Assembly (NCBI GenBank): GCA_946549155.1
Contig: CAMNQN010000145.1
Span: 1-8,750 of the forward strand
Reading direction: 5' to 3'
DNA length: 8,750 bases
Origin: an uncultured Lachnospiraceae bacterium
GTDB lineage: Bacteria > Bacillota > Clostridia > Lachnospirales > Lachnospiraceae
Part shown: positions 1 to 6,880 of the stretch, piece after piece
Layout of the letters: the number at the start of each line of letters is the position of its first letter
Numbering within the stretch: the first letter of the stretch is position 1
The notes under the pieces: generated by a model
Databases searched by the model: none
The model's input: only the letters and a program-made list of their open reading frames with translations
What the model was told of the DNA's origin: nothing
Program-made: the position numbers and the translations under genes

Positions 1-83
1 ATTTTCCAGATGCTTGTGGCCCTGCGCGCCCGCCTCTTCCTGCGTCCGGGTAATTTAAACACAAATATTCATTTTGAGAAAAG
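1..83. other. Flank downstream of nagA, no assignable gene
   Basis: After the nagA stop there is an AT-rich stretch (about 51-83) and then a GC-rich one (1-50). Neither strand shows a start with a ribosome binding site. Short frames open to the left edge exist on both strands: on plus they end at TAA 51-53 and 56-58. The change in composition suggests another gene begins or ends here, but too little is visible to call it. No terminator hairpin with a U-run was seen. Confidence 0.4.
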
Positions 84-1226
84 TTATCCTACGATGCGCT
101 GTCCGCACAGATACACCTGCTCCGTATCCAGATTTTCATTCAGCAGCACCACATTGGCATACTTGCCCGGTACCAGGCTTCCAAATTCGTCGAAAATATG
201 CACTGCCTTGGCGGAGTTTACCGCTGCTGCCTTCACCGCGCTCCCCAGGGGAATCCCCATCTTTTTCACCGCCGTGCGCACACAGTCCATCAGATTCGTC
301 ACAGACCCTGCCAAGGTGCCGTCCTCCAGCACCGCCTGCGTTCCCTTTACAATGACCTTCTGACCTCCCAGTTCATAATCTCCGTCCGGCATCCCGGCAG
401 CTCTCATGCTGTCGCTGATGAGAATCATGCGGTCATCTCCGAACATCCTGAAGGTGGTACGCACCACCGCCGGATGAATATGCTGACCGTCGCAGATTAA
501 CTCCGCCCGGCAGCTTTCATGATCTGCCGCAGCGCCGATGGGTCCCGGTGCCCGGTGTGTAAACCCGTTCATTCCATTGTACAGGTGCGTCATCTGGGAG
601 GCGCCGTTCTCCAGAGCCTGGCGGGCCGTCTCATAATCCGCCGCCGTATGGGCCAGCGAAACTGTAACTGATCTGGACGCCTCTTTTATAAATTCCATGG
701 CGCCTTCCGTCTCCGGCGCCACCACCACAGCCCGGAACATATTTCCGGAAGCCTCCTGAAGCCGCTTTAACATCTCAAGATCCGGCTTGTGCACGTAAGC
801 GCCGTTCTGCGCCCCCTTCTTCGCCATGCTGATAAAGGGGCCCTCCATATACAATCCCTGCAGCACCCGGCCCTTACTGGCCGCCGTCTCTCTGGCCGCC
901 CGGGCCACCTGAAGCAGCACCTCCTCCGGCATAGTCATCGTAGCCGGAGTAATGGTAGTAACACCCTGATGGACCTCATAATCAATCATTGCCTCAAAGG
1001 CCTCCCGGGTGCCGTCACAGCAGTCATAACCCATGCAGCCGTGGAAATGGACATCCGTCAGTCCGGGAATCACGTAGCTGCCATTGGCATCCACGATCTC
1101 CTCCCTTCCTTCGCCCTTGAAGTATTCCGCCTCCGTTACCAGCTTTTCATCCAAAATATAGAGGGTTTTTTCTGTAAAACAGCCCTGTTCCTCAAATACC
1201 CGTCCATTTCTTATCTGAATTTTCAT
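84..1226 (-). CDS. nagA: N-acetylglucosamine-6-phosphate deacetylase
   Basis: NagA removes the acetyl group from N-acetylglucosamine 6-phosphate in the cytoplasm, giving glucosamine 6-phosphate and acetate. At 380 residues this copy is full length for the amidohydrolase-fold family. Visible sites are the metal-binding HFHG (His60, His62), MEGPF with Glu128, SLAHT with His193, THLYNGM with His214, the DGQHIHP substrate region (His249, His251), SDSM with catalytic-type Asp272, and LAGS at 305-308. The intact HxH pair resembles the two-metal Bacillus-type enzymes; the E. coli enzyme lacks it. ATG at 1226 has a GGGGAGG site 6 nt upstream. It is the last visible gene of the cluster and anchors the amino-sugar interpretation. 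No NagB deaminase lies alongside, and no terminator was seen after its stop. A related deacetylase on another N-acetylhexosamine phosphate is possible. Confidence 0.95.
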   Translation of the reverse strand: MKIQIRNGRVFEEQGCFTEKTLYILDEKLVTEAEYFKGEGREEIVDANGSYVIPGLTDVHFHGCMGYDCCDGTREAFEAMIDYEVHQGVTTITPATMTMPEEVLLQVARAARETAASKGRVLQGLYMEGPFISMAKKGAQNGAYVHKPDLEMLKRLQEASGNMFRAVVVAPETEGAMEFIKEASRSVTVSLAHTAADYETARQALENGASQMTHLYNGMNGFTHRAPGPIGAAADHESCRAELICDGQHIHPAVVRTTFRMFGDDRMILISDSMRAAGMPDGDYELGGQKVIVKGTQAVLEDGTLAGSVTNLMDCVRTAVKKMGIPLGSAVKAAAVNSAKAVHIFDEFGSLVPGKYANVVLLNENLDTEQVYLCGQRIVG

Positions 1227-1232
1227 TATAAG

Positions 1233-1239
1233 CCTCCCC
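1233..1239 (-). promoter_or_regulatory. Ribosome binding site of nagA
   Basis: The minus strand reads GGGGAGG, 6 nt before the nagA ATG at 1226 and wholly within the 18-bp gap after isomerase B. This supports the annotated start and independent ribosome loading. Confidence 0.75.
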
Positions 1240-1244
1240 AGCTT

Positions 1245-2117
1245 TCAACGTTTTCCTAAAGCTACGTCTTTACCCTCTGCCATCCCTGCAATCAGATCCA
1301 CCGCACATTTATTGGAAAAAACAGAAACGTCCGGGAACTGCTTATAATTGGGCAGCATCTCCAGCGTAAGGTAATCGTCGTAGCCGATTTCCCGCAGTGC
1401 CTTTGCCATCTCCGGGAAATCCACATCCCCCGCCAGCAAATCCACAAAGGCCCCCAGTCCTGCCTGCTCCCTCCGGTAGTCGGAGAGATGAATCTTCTTG
1501 ATACAGGTTCCCAAAATCCGGATCCAGTCCTCCGGATAACCGGTATAAATCACATTTCCCACATCAAGGTAGACGCCCACATGGGTGGATCCTACCTGAC
1601 GGATCAGATTCCGCACTTCCAGCGGGGACAGTAAAAACCGATTCCAGACATTCTCAATACCAATATGGACATCAGACCGCTCTGCCTCCGAGGCCAGTGA
1701 CATCAATGCCTCCACACACCGGTCATAGGCAATATCATACCGGATGCGCTCCGGCCTGGAAGCAAAATCACATCCCACATATCCGGGTACCACCAATATC
1801 GTATCTGCCCCCAGCAATGCGGCAATCTCAATCTGCTTTTTCACAATGTCCCTGGCCTTCTCCCGAATCCGTAAATCGTCGGAGACCAGATTATTTTCCC
1901 ACAGAGACCAGACACCCACGCTGGGAATCTCTAGGCCGCAGTCTGCCGCCAGCCGTCCCACCCCCAGGATCTCCCCTTCGGTGGAGCGCTGATTCAGATA
2001 TCCGTTCTCGCTCATCACTGGCTCCACGCCATCATACCCGGCCCGCTTCACCAGGGAAAATTTGCTGCTCAGATCCGCATCCTCCGTAAAAGAGAACAAA
2101 CTGAATCCTTTTTTCAT
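1245..2117 (-). CDS. Sugar phosphate isomerase/epimerase, UlaE-like TIM barrel (isomerase B)
   Basis: This is a second xylose isomerase-like TIM barrel, 290 residues long. The metal ligands are predicted as Glu155 (GIENVWNRFLLSP), Asp185 (YLDVGNV), His210 (IHLSDY) and Glu253 (TLEMLP). The IENVWNxFLLSPxE segment at 154-167 resembles that of L-xylulose/hexulose-phosphate 3-epimerases and tagatose-3-epimerase relatives, so 3-epimerisation of a keto sugar or its phosphate is a reasonable guess, not more. ATG at 2117 has GGAGG 7 nt upstream. The gene lies 15 bp after the oxidoreductase and 18 bp before nagA, so all three are probably one translational series. The YPEDWIRILG region at 194-203 is consistent with the group. 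An exact substrate call is not supported. It is clearly diverged from isomerase A, so recent duplication is unlikely. Confidence 0.9.
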   Translation of the reverse strand: MKKGFSLFSFTEDADLSSKFSLVKRAGYDGVEPVMSENGYLNQRSTEGEILGVGRLAADCGLEIPSVGVWSLWENNLVSDDLRIREKARDIVKKQIEIAALLGADTILVVPGYVGCDFASRPERIRYDIAYDRCVEALMSLASEAERSDVHIGIENVWNRFLLSPLEVRNLIRQVGSTHVGVYLDVGNVIYTGYPEDWIRILGTCIKKIHLSDYRREQAGLGAFVDLLAGDVDFPEMAKALREIGYDDYLTLEMLPNYKQFPDVSVFSNKCAVDLIAGMAEGKDVALGKR

Positions 2118-2132
2118 CTTTCTTCCTCCTTA

Positions 2133-3140
2133 TCACTGGTAGGAAACCGTAACCAGCCGTTCCTCCTCCAGGGACTGATTCAGAGCCCGAATAGTACAAA
2201 GCACCTCCCTCACCTGATCTGTGGAAATCACAGGAGAGGAAATTCCCTGGGATACGCAATTCACAAAGTGCCAAAGCTCCGCCTGATAGGCATCCTTCTC
2301 CTCCACTGGAAGCTTCTCCACAGTTCCATCGCCGTACAAACAGGCGGATCGCTGGGAGGAGGCTACATCCTCCAGATTCTTGCCCGCCTTCATCACATAT
2401 TCGAACACCTTCCGATCCCCCACCATGCGAAGCTCCATGGTAAAGGGATAACCCGGCGCCATCTCCAGGATCCCTTCCACCGTGGTCTTTACGCCGTTTG
2501 GAAACAATAAGGTACTGGTAACATGATTCCAGGCGCCGTATTCATTTTTCTTTCCAATGGCAAACACCTTCTCCGGCTTTCCGAACAGATAACAGGCATA
2601 ATCCACATCGTGCAGATGCAGATCCAAAAGTCCGCCTCCGCTGTTTTCCACTCTGCGGTACCAGGGACTCCAGGCAGGATGCTCGCTGAGACGGGCTGCG
2701 TAATAGGATTTCAATTCTCCCAGCGTACCGTCCTCCAGGCATCGCTTCGCCTCCACATACTCCGGCCAGAATCGAATCACCTGTCCTACATACAGGAACA
2801 CACCGGCTTTTTTTACTTCCGCCAGCATACGATCCAGGGACTCCACCTGCAGCGTAACCGGTTTTTCACAGAAAATATGCTTTCCTGCCCGGGCCGCCTG
2901 GATTACATAAGTTTCATGAAGAAAAGTCGGCAGACAGATATCAACCACATCTATCTCACATTCTGCCACCATTTCATCAAAATTGCAATAATGCCTGCAC
3001 TGAAATTGTTTCGCGTAGGCCCCGCCCTTCTCCTGATTCTGCTCACAGACAGCCACCACCTGAGCATTGTCCATATTCCGATACGCCTCTCCGTGGGTCT
3101 GCCCCATAAAGCCGGCTCCAATGACTGCTATTCTAATCAT
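2133..3140 (-). CDS. Gfo/Idh/MocA-family NAD(P)-dependent sugar oxidoreductase
   Basis: This 335-residue protein is a full-length member of the family that oxidises or reduces a hydroxyl on sugars and cyclitols using NAD(P). The N-terminal Rossmann fold shows GAGFMG (Gly8, Gly10, Gly13), and the conserved EKP motif is at 92-94 with catalytic-type Lys93. The C-terminal substrate domain has GGGLLDLHLHDVD at 168-180, placing Asp173 and His177 where the Lys-Asp-His catalytic set of inositol dehydrogenase would be. ATG at 3140 is preceded by AGGAGG at 7 nt. The gene ends 15 bp before isomerase B, a pairing often seen where a sugar is oxidised and then isomerised, as in inositol catabolism. Cofactor and substrate cannot be decided here. 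GH109-type hydrolases share this fold but are longer and usually carry a signal peptide; neither is seen here. Confidence 0.92.
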   Translation of the reverse strand: MIRIAVIGAGFMGQTHGEAYRNMDNAQVVAVCEQNQEKGGAYAKQFQCRHYCNFDEMVAECEIDVVDICLPTFLHETYVIQAARAGKHIFCEKPVTLQVESLDRMLAEVKKAGVFLYVGQVIRFWPEYVEAKRCLEDGTLGELKSYYAARLSEHPAWSPWYRRVENSGGGLLDLHLHDVDYACYLFGKPEKVFAIGKKNEYGAWNHVTSTLLFPNGVKTTVEGILEMAPGYPFTMELRMVGDRKVFEYVMKAGKNLEDVASSQRSACLYGDGTVEKLPVEEKDAYQAELWHFVNCVSQGISSPVISTDQVREVLCTIRALNQSLEEERLVTVSYQ

Positions 3141-3171
3141 TCCCTTACCTCCTGCTTACTTCTTAACTTCC

Positions 3172-3194
3172 CTTGCTGCACTGCCGCAGCCAAG
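3172..3194 (-). other. Second potential hairpin in the permease-oxidoreductase spacer
   Basis: Minus strand CTTG-G-CTGC (3194-3186) can pair with GCAGCAAG (3179-3172) around loop GGCAGT, giving 8 bp with one bulged G. It sits 10 nt after the first hairpin and well before the oxidoreductase ribosome binding site. With no U-tract it is not a standard terminator. Hand-folded only. Confidence 0.4.
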
Positions 3195-3204
3195 ACGTTT
3201 TGCC

Positions 3205-3222
3205 GCTGCTGTTCGCAGCAGC
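3205..3222 (-). other. Hairpin immediately after the permease stop codon
   Basis: A perfect 7-bp inverted repeat (minus strand GCTGCTG, loop CGAA, CAGCAGC) starts one base after the permease TAA at 3224-3226. No U-run follows. Its arms resemble those of the hairpin at 5718-5739. It is a candidate 3' stabiliser or processing site for the ATPase-permease portion of the message. Confidence 0.55.
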
Positions 3223-3223
3223 A

Positions 3224-4174
3224 TTACGCCCGTTTCCGGTTATTATAATTGCTCAGCACCACCGCGCATACGATAATTGCACCGGTAACAATGGTCTGAA
3301 TATAGGTTTCCACCTGCAAGATATTCATGGCATTGCTGATCACGCCCATCAAAATACAGCCCAGAAACGCACCGGAGACCGTTCCTTTTCCGCCGTCAAA
3401 GGTAACTCCGCCGATAATAGCCGCCGTCAGCGCATTGGTTTCATATCCGCCGCCCGCATTGGCAGTGATGGAATCGATACGGGAGGAAAAGACAATCGCT
3501 GCAACAGAACAAAAGAATCCGGCGATTCCGTACAGGATGATCTTATACTTCACGATATTGATACCGGAAAGGTAGGCATTCCTTTCATTCCCGCCCATGG
3601 CGGTAACTCTGCGTCCATATTTCGTATAATTCATGATAACATAGGAAAGCAAAATCATAGCCGCCAGCACAAACAGCATCACCGGAAAAACATCAAACAG
3701 CTTCGTCTTTCCGATAAAATTGAACGCACCGCCAAAGCTCATAATCCGTCCCCCGGATATGGTCAATGCCAGCCCATAAAAAATCTGACTGGTTCCCAGT
3801 GTAATAATCAGCGGAATACATTTGCTAAGGGCAATCACCGCGCCGTTAAACACGCCGCAGAGCACGCCCACAGCCACACCGGCCAGCACCGCTGCGCCCA
3901 CACCATATCCCAGGGAAAGCAGCTGGGCCATGGTCACACCGGAAAGCACCATCAGATTTCCCATGGACAAATCGATCCCGCCGCCAATTAACAGCATACT
4001 CATAGCCATGGTCAGGATCCCGGTAACAGAAATCTGCTGCAGGATGGTGATAAGGTTTTTCACCGCAATAAATTTCGGATTAATCGCCGCCACTACAACA
4101 ATGATCGCCACAATCACAATGGCCAGCAAAATTCTCTGGTCCTTTAACAGTTTTTTCTTATTTTTCTCATTCAT
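3224..4174 (-). CDS. Sugar ABC transporter permease (RbsC/XylH type)
   Basis: This 316-residue integral membrane protein is the channel subunit for the adjacent ATPase and binding protein, and it probably works as a homodimer since only one permease is encoded. It has a basic cytoplasmic N-terminus followed by a first membrane span at about 15-31, and many further hydrophobic segments. Family hallmarks of the branched-chain/ribose permease type (BPD_transp_2) are present: IGGGIDLSMG at 63-72, the ATPase-contact-like loop GRRVTAMGGN followed by AYLSGI at 187-205, and GGGYETNALTAAIIGGVTF at 241-259. ATG at 4174 lies within the end of the ATPase gene, with GGGAG about 9 nt upstream, so translation is probably coupled. 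The length is slightly below the common 320-340 residues but no motif is missing. An 83-bp spacer with two potential hairpins follows. Confidence 0.95.
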   Translation of the reverse strand: MNEKNKKKLLKDQRILLAIVIVAIIVVVAAINPKFIAVKNLITILQQISVTGILTMAMSMLLIGGGIDLSMGNLMVLSGVTMAQLLSLGYGVGAAVLAGVAVGVLCGVFNGAVIALSKCIPLIITLGTSQIFYGLALTISGGRIMSFGGAFNFIGKTKLFDVFPVMLFVLAAMILLSYVIMNYTKYGRRVTAMGGNERNAYLSGINIVKYKIILYGIAGFFCSVAAIVFSSRIDSITANAGGGYETNALTAAIIGGVTFDGGKGTVSGAFLGCILMGVISNAMNILQVETYIQTIVTGAIIVCAVVLSNYNNRKRA

Positions 4175-5690
4175 GTTTTTTCACTCCCAGCGCCCGCTTG
4201 ATGATTTCATGTTCGTTAATCTGCTCTCCGCTCAGTTCTCCATCCACCGCTCCGTCCCGGATTACCAGGACTCTGTCACTCATGGAAATGAGCTCCGGCA
4301 TGTCCGAACTGATCATGATGATGCACTTGCCCTGCGCAGTCAGCGCAGACATCTGTTTATAAAATTCCGCCTTGGCATTGACATCGATGCCTCTGGTGGG
4401 TTCATCGAAAATATAAATCTCCTGATCCGCATACAGCCACTTCGCCAGCACTACCTTCTGCTGGTTTCCGCCGGATAAGTAGATGGCCTCCGTCCAGATA
4501 GAAGGCGTTTTAACGTGAAGATCCCGAATGATACCCTCCACCAGCGGCGGATGCTTTTTGATATTCACAAACCAGCCCTTGATTTTACTCCGCAGGCCGA
4601 TAATGGTGGTGTTTTCCAATACGCTGCCTCCCAGCATCAGCCCCAGCTTCTGCCGGTCCTCTGTAATATGGGCAAAGCCCTGGGCAATACTGTCAGAAGG
4701 ATTCTTAATCTGCACTTCCCGGCCGCGAATGTAAATATGTCCCCCATATTTCGGGTCGGCCCCCGTCAGCGCACGCACAATCTCCGTGCGGCCCGCGCCA
4801 ACCATACCGGAGAATCCTAAAATCTCTCCCTGACGCACCTGAAACGAAACCTTCGGACTGTCCTTTGTAAGCTGCAGGTCTTTCACCTCCAGCACAACCT
4901 CTCCGATCCTGCATTTTTCCTTTTTATAAAAAGTATCCACCGGTCTTCCCACCATATCCTTCGTGATGGTGGAGATGGAAATATCCCGGTGCTCATTCCT
5001 GTATGTATTCACCACAGCGCCATCCCGAATGATGGTTACCCGGTCCGCGATCTGCACCACTTCATTCAGAAAATGGGAAATATAGATGATCGCGATTCCC
5101 CGCTCGGTTATTTTCCTCGTCAATTTCAGGACCTTGGCCGCATCCTCCACATTAAACATCGAGGTGGGCTCATCCATAATCAAAATCCTCGGTTCCACAG
5201 AAAGCGCTTTAAGAATTTTTACAAACTGCTGATCCGCCACAGACAAATCCTCAATTTTTGTATCCGGATTCAGTTCAATTCCCAGGTCCTTCATCTGCGC
5301 CATCGTCTCGCCGCGCATCTTTTTATAATCAATGAAACCAAATTTCTTGGAGGCTTCATTTCCCACATAAATATTTTCTGTCACACTCATACTGGGCACC
5401 AGATCGTTTTCCTGGTACACAATATTCACTCCAAGCTCCTTGGAAAGAGCCGGGGTCAGTGTATCGTATTCCTTCCCTTCAAAACAGATTTTTCCGCCGC
5501 TGGGCCGATAAGCGCCGCTGAGCACCTTCATCAGCGTAGACTTTCCGGCGCCATTTTCTCCACAGAGGCAGTGAATCTCCCCCTTGTACAGATCAAACGT
5601 AATACCGGACAAAGCATAAACACCGGAAAATTCTTTTTTAATGTCCTTCATCTCCAGAATCGGCTTCTGGCCTGCATAATCCACGTTCAA
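4167..5690 (-). CDS. Sugar ABC transporter ATP-binding protein with two ATPase domains (RbsA/MglA/XylG type)
   Basis: This cytoplasmic ATPase (507 residues from the TTG at 5690) powers sugar import and belongs to the double-domain class typical of ribose, galactose and xylose importers. Domain 1 has Walker A GENGAGKST at 44-52, Q-loop Gln93, a degenerate signature LSVADQQ at 149-155, Walker B ILIMDEPT at 169-176 and H-loop His206. Domain 2 has a Walker A in which Arg301 replaces Lys (GMVGAGRTE, 295-303), an intact signature LSGGNQQ at 405-411, Walker B IYIFDEPT at 425-432, and Ser-Ser-Asp in place of the switch His. This asymmetry is normal for the class, so one catalytic site is probably dominant. 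The start is uncertain: GTG 5699, TTG 5690 and GTG 5684 are all in frame, and TTG is best spaced from the ribosome binding site. Its 3' end overlaps the permease start by 8 bp, indicating translational coupling. Confidence 0.95.
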   Translation of the reverse strand: MNVDYAGQKPILEMKDIKKEFSGVYALSGITFDLYKGEIHCLCGENGAGKSTLMKVLSGAYRPSGGKICFEGKEYDTLTPALSKELGVNIVYQENDLVPSMSVTENIYVGNEASKKFGFIDYKKMRGETMAQMKDLGIELNPDTKIEDLSVADQQFVKILKALSVEPRILIMDEPTSMFNVEDAAKVLKLTRKITERGIAIIYISHFLNEVVQIADRVTIIRDGAVVNTYRNEHRDISISTITKDMVGRPVDTFYKKEKCRIGEVVLEVKDLQLTKDSPKVSFQVRQGEILGFSGMVGAGRTEIVRALTGADPKYGGHIYIRGREVQIKNPSDSIAQGFAHITEDRQKLGLMLGGSVLENTTIIGLRSKIKGWFVNIKKHPPLVEGIIRDLHVKTPSIWTEAIYLSGGNQQKVVLAKWLYADQEIYIFDEPTRGIDVNAKAEFYKQMSALTAQGKCIIMISSDMPELISMSDRVLVIRDGAVDGELSGEQINEHEIIKRALGVKKHE

Positions 5691-5698
5691 GGATTGCA

Positions 5699-5705
5699 CC
5701 TCCCC
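5699..5705 (-). promoter_or_regulatory. Ribosome binding site for the ATPase gene, favouring a TTG start
   Basis: The minus strand reads GGGGAGG. The GTG at 5699 begins inside this site and so cannot be its start codon. An in-frame TTG at 5690 lies 8 nt downstream, an ideal distance; GTG at 5684 lies 14 nt away. Confidence 0.6.
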
Positions 5706-5717
5706 ACATATAAGGGC

Positions 5718-5739
5718 GGCTGTTGCCGCAGCAACAGCC
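5718..5739 (-). other. Perfect intercistronic hairpin with UNCG-type tetraloop
   Basis: Between the binding-protein stop and the ATPase start lies a perfect 9-bp inverted repeat (GGCTGTTGC and GCAACAGCC). In the transcript it is closed by C(UGCG)G, which fits the extra-stable UNCG tetraloop pattern. No U-tract follows, so full termination is unlikely. Such hairpins between a binding-protein gene and its membrane genes are known, as in the maltose operon of enterobacteria, to protect the upstream mRNA or reduce downstream expression. That role here is inferred from position. Confidence 0.7.
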
Positions 5740-5756
5740 TGTCCAAATACTATCTC

Positions 5757-6755
5757 TTATTCACCGTACACATAATTATAAGCCGCCTCATAGTTGTCCC
5801 ACGCAATGAAGTCATCCAGCTTGTCTGCGGAAACAGGAACTACGGGAAGGGATACGAAACGCTCCTCCGGATCCTTGCCCTCCACTACCTTGTCATAAAG
5901 ATGCTTAAAGGTCTGAACACCCTGGATAGAAACAGGTGCCGTCATATTGGCAGCCTCCACGCCGCTCTTTAACAGCTCATAGCCATCCGGTGATCCGCCG
6001 GTGGAAACGATGGGAACATCCGTCATATCGGCATCCTGCAGCGCCTGATAGCAGCCCTGAGCCATCATGTCATTGTTCGCAAAGATGTAATCAAACTCTT
6101 CACCGGAAGAAATCAGGTTGGTGGTAACATCATAAGCCTTGTCTGTCAGCCAATCGCCATGAAGAGTAGCCACGATTTCCACGCTGTCGCCAAACTCCTC
6201 CATCGCCCGGTCCACGCCTTCCTGATATTTCTCGTAAACACCGGCTCCCTCCTGGCCTGCGCAGAAGAAAATCTTTGCGCCCGGTTTATTCTCGGCGATA
6301 TACTTGATGGCATTGTAACCGATCACATCGTACTCACAGGCAACTGTGGCAATGTAATCACCGGGATCCTCAATGTCCATCATGAAATTCTCTACCGTTA
6401 CGGGAATACCTGCCTCGTTGGCCATCTTAACCAGCTGCGCGCCCTGCTCGGTGGAAATCGGGAATATAGAAATGCCGTCCACCTCCTGCTGAATCAAAGA
6501 CTCCATCGCTGTCACAGATTCCTCCAGGCTGTTCTTGGAATCCAGCACAACCGCCTCCACGGGAACATCCGCCTGGCTTGCCGCATACTCAAATGCTCTT
6601 GCGGAATACTCGTTCCAGATATCCGTCATATCGTAAGCGATATAACCGAAGGTATAGCTGTCCTTTGCTTCCTCCGCAAAAACCACCATTCCTGTGGCCA
6701 TTGCTGCCGTCATGGATACGGCAAGAACTCCTGTCATGACTTTTTTCATGTTCAT
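5757..6755 (-). CDS. Sugar ABC transporter substrate-binding protein (periplasmic-binding-protein-like, ribose/xylose type)
   Basis: This is the extracytoplasmic binding component of a sugar ABC importer: 332 residues, close to the usual length for the ribose/galactose/xylose-binding class. A Sec signal peptide is clear, with a basic start (MNMKK), a hydrophobic core to about residue 25, and a likely cut after VFA (Ala27). The mature part starts with the family's first strand (YTFGYIAYD) and shows DGISIFPI at 93-100, a FANNDMMAQG segment at 225-234 and STGGSPDG at 251-258, all at expected places. There is no lipobox: the first cysteine is residue 140. Gram-positive binding proteins are usually lipid-anchored, so this is odd. 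The start at 6755 is chosen from the ribosome binding site and signal peptide; ATG at 6749 is a weaker alternative. It precedes its ATPase by 66 bp, with a strong hairpin between. The sugar bound is unknown. Confidence 0.93.
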   Translation of the reverse strand: MNMKKVMTGVLAVSMTAAMATGMVVFAEEAKDSYTFGYIAYDMTDIWNEYSARAFEYAASQADVPVEAVVLDSKNSLEESVTAMESLIQQEVDGISIFPISTEQGAQLVKMANEAGIPVTVENFMMDIEDPGDYIATVACEYDVIGYNAIKYIAENKPGAKIFFCAGQEGAGVYEKYQEGVDRAMEEFGDSVEIVATLHGDWLTDKAYDVTTNLISSGEEFDYIFANNDMMAQGCYQALQDADMTDVPIVSTGGSPDGYELLKSGVEAANMTAPVSIQGVQTFKHLYDKVVEGKDPEERFVSLPVVPVSADKLDDFIAWDNYEAAYNYVYGE

Positions 6756-6764
6756 AAATTTTAT

Positions 6765-6770
6765 CCTCCT
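6765..6770 (-). promoter_or_regulatory. Ribosome binding site setting the binding-protein start
   Basis: The minus strand reads AGGAGG here, 9 nt before the ATG at 6755. The frame is open further upstream, to an ATG at 6881, but that start would put 42 residues rich in Arg and Lys ahead of a clear signal peptide. This site therefore decides the start at 6755. Confidence 0.85.
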
Positions 6771-6787
6771 TCTCTTTTTTATCGAAA

Positions 6788-6832
6788 CACCTAAGCGTCG
6801 GCGAAGCAGGCCATATGCCCTTCCCGCAGGTG
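6788..6832 (-). promoter_or_regulatory. Potential imperfect hairpin in the leader of the binding-protein gene
   Basis: The 115-bp gap before the binding-protein gene is the longest between complete genes in the window. Within it the minus strand can fold an imperfect stem-loop. CACCT (6832-6828) pairs with AGGTG (6792-6788). Inside, GCG plus AAG (bulged GG) pairs with CTTCGC, and GGC pairs with GCC around ATATG. It ends about 17 nt before the ribosome binding site (6765-6770) and does not cover it, so it is more likely a stability element or chance fold than an on/off switch. I saw no convincing -35/-10 pair here. Confidence 0.25.
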
Positions 6833-6852
6833 CCTGATACAAGTTTAACTGA

Positions 6853-6880
6853 TGCCCTGTCTGGGCCTCCCTACAGGACA
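6853..6880 (-). other. Potential intercistronic hairpin at the end of isomerase A
   Basis: In the transcript the last codons and stop of isomerase A can fold: an 8-bp stem with one G-U pair (minus strand 6880-6873 with 6860-6853), a small internal loop, then GGG (6871-6869) paired with CCC (6865-6863) around AGG. No U-run follows, so it does not look like an intrinsic terminator. It could act as an mRNA 3' stabiliser or processing boundary. This is a hand-folded structure with no energy calculation. Confidence 0.35.

Noticed and set aside
2133..3140. GH109-type N-acetylgalactosaminidase, a tempting partner for NagA
   Set aside because: GH109 enzymes are longer and usually have a signal peptide. 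This protein has neither and keeps the Lys-Asp-His set of a dehydrogenase.
2523..3991. Long plus-strand reading frames, including those of 241 and 272 codons
   Set aside because: They lie wholly opposite well-supported minus-strand genes, lack family motifs and have residue mixes typical of antisense shadows.
5201..5210. Perfect palindrome AAAGCGCTTT resembling a catabolite-response element
   Set aside because: It is inside the ATPase coding sequence (codons for K-A-L), lacks the outer consensus bases and is far from any promoter, so it is probably chance.
5718..5739. Intrinsic terminator
   Set aside because: The stem is strong, but the sense strand continues GCCCTTATATG with no U-tract and the downstream gene belongs to the same transporter.
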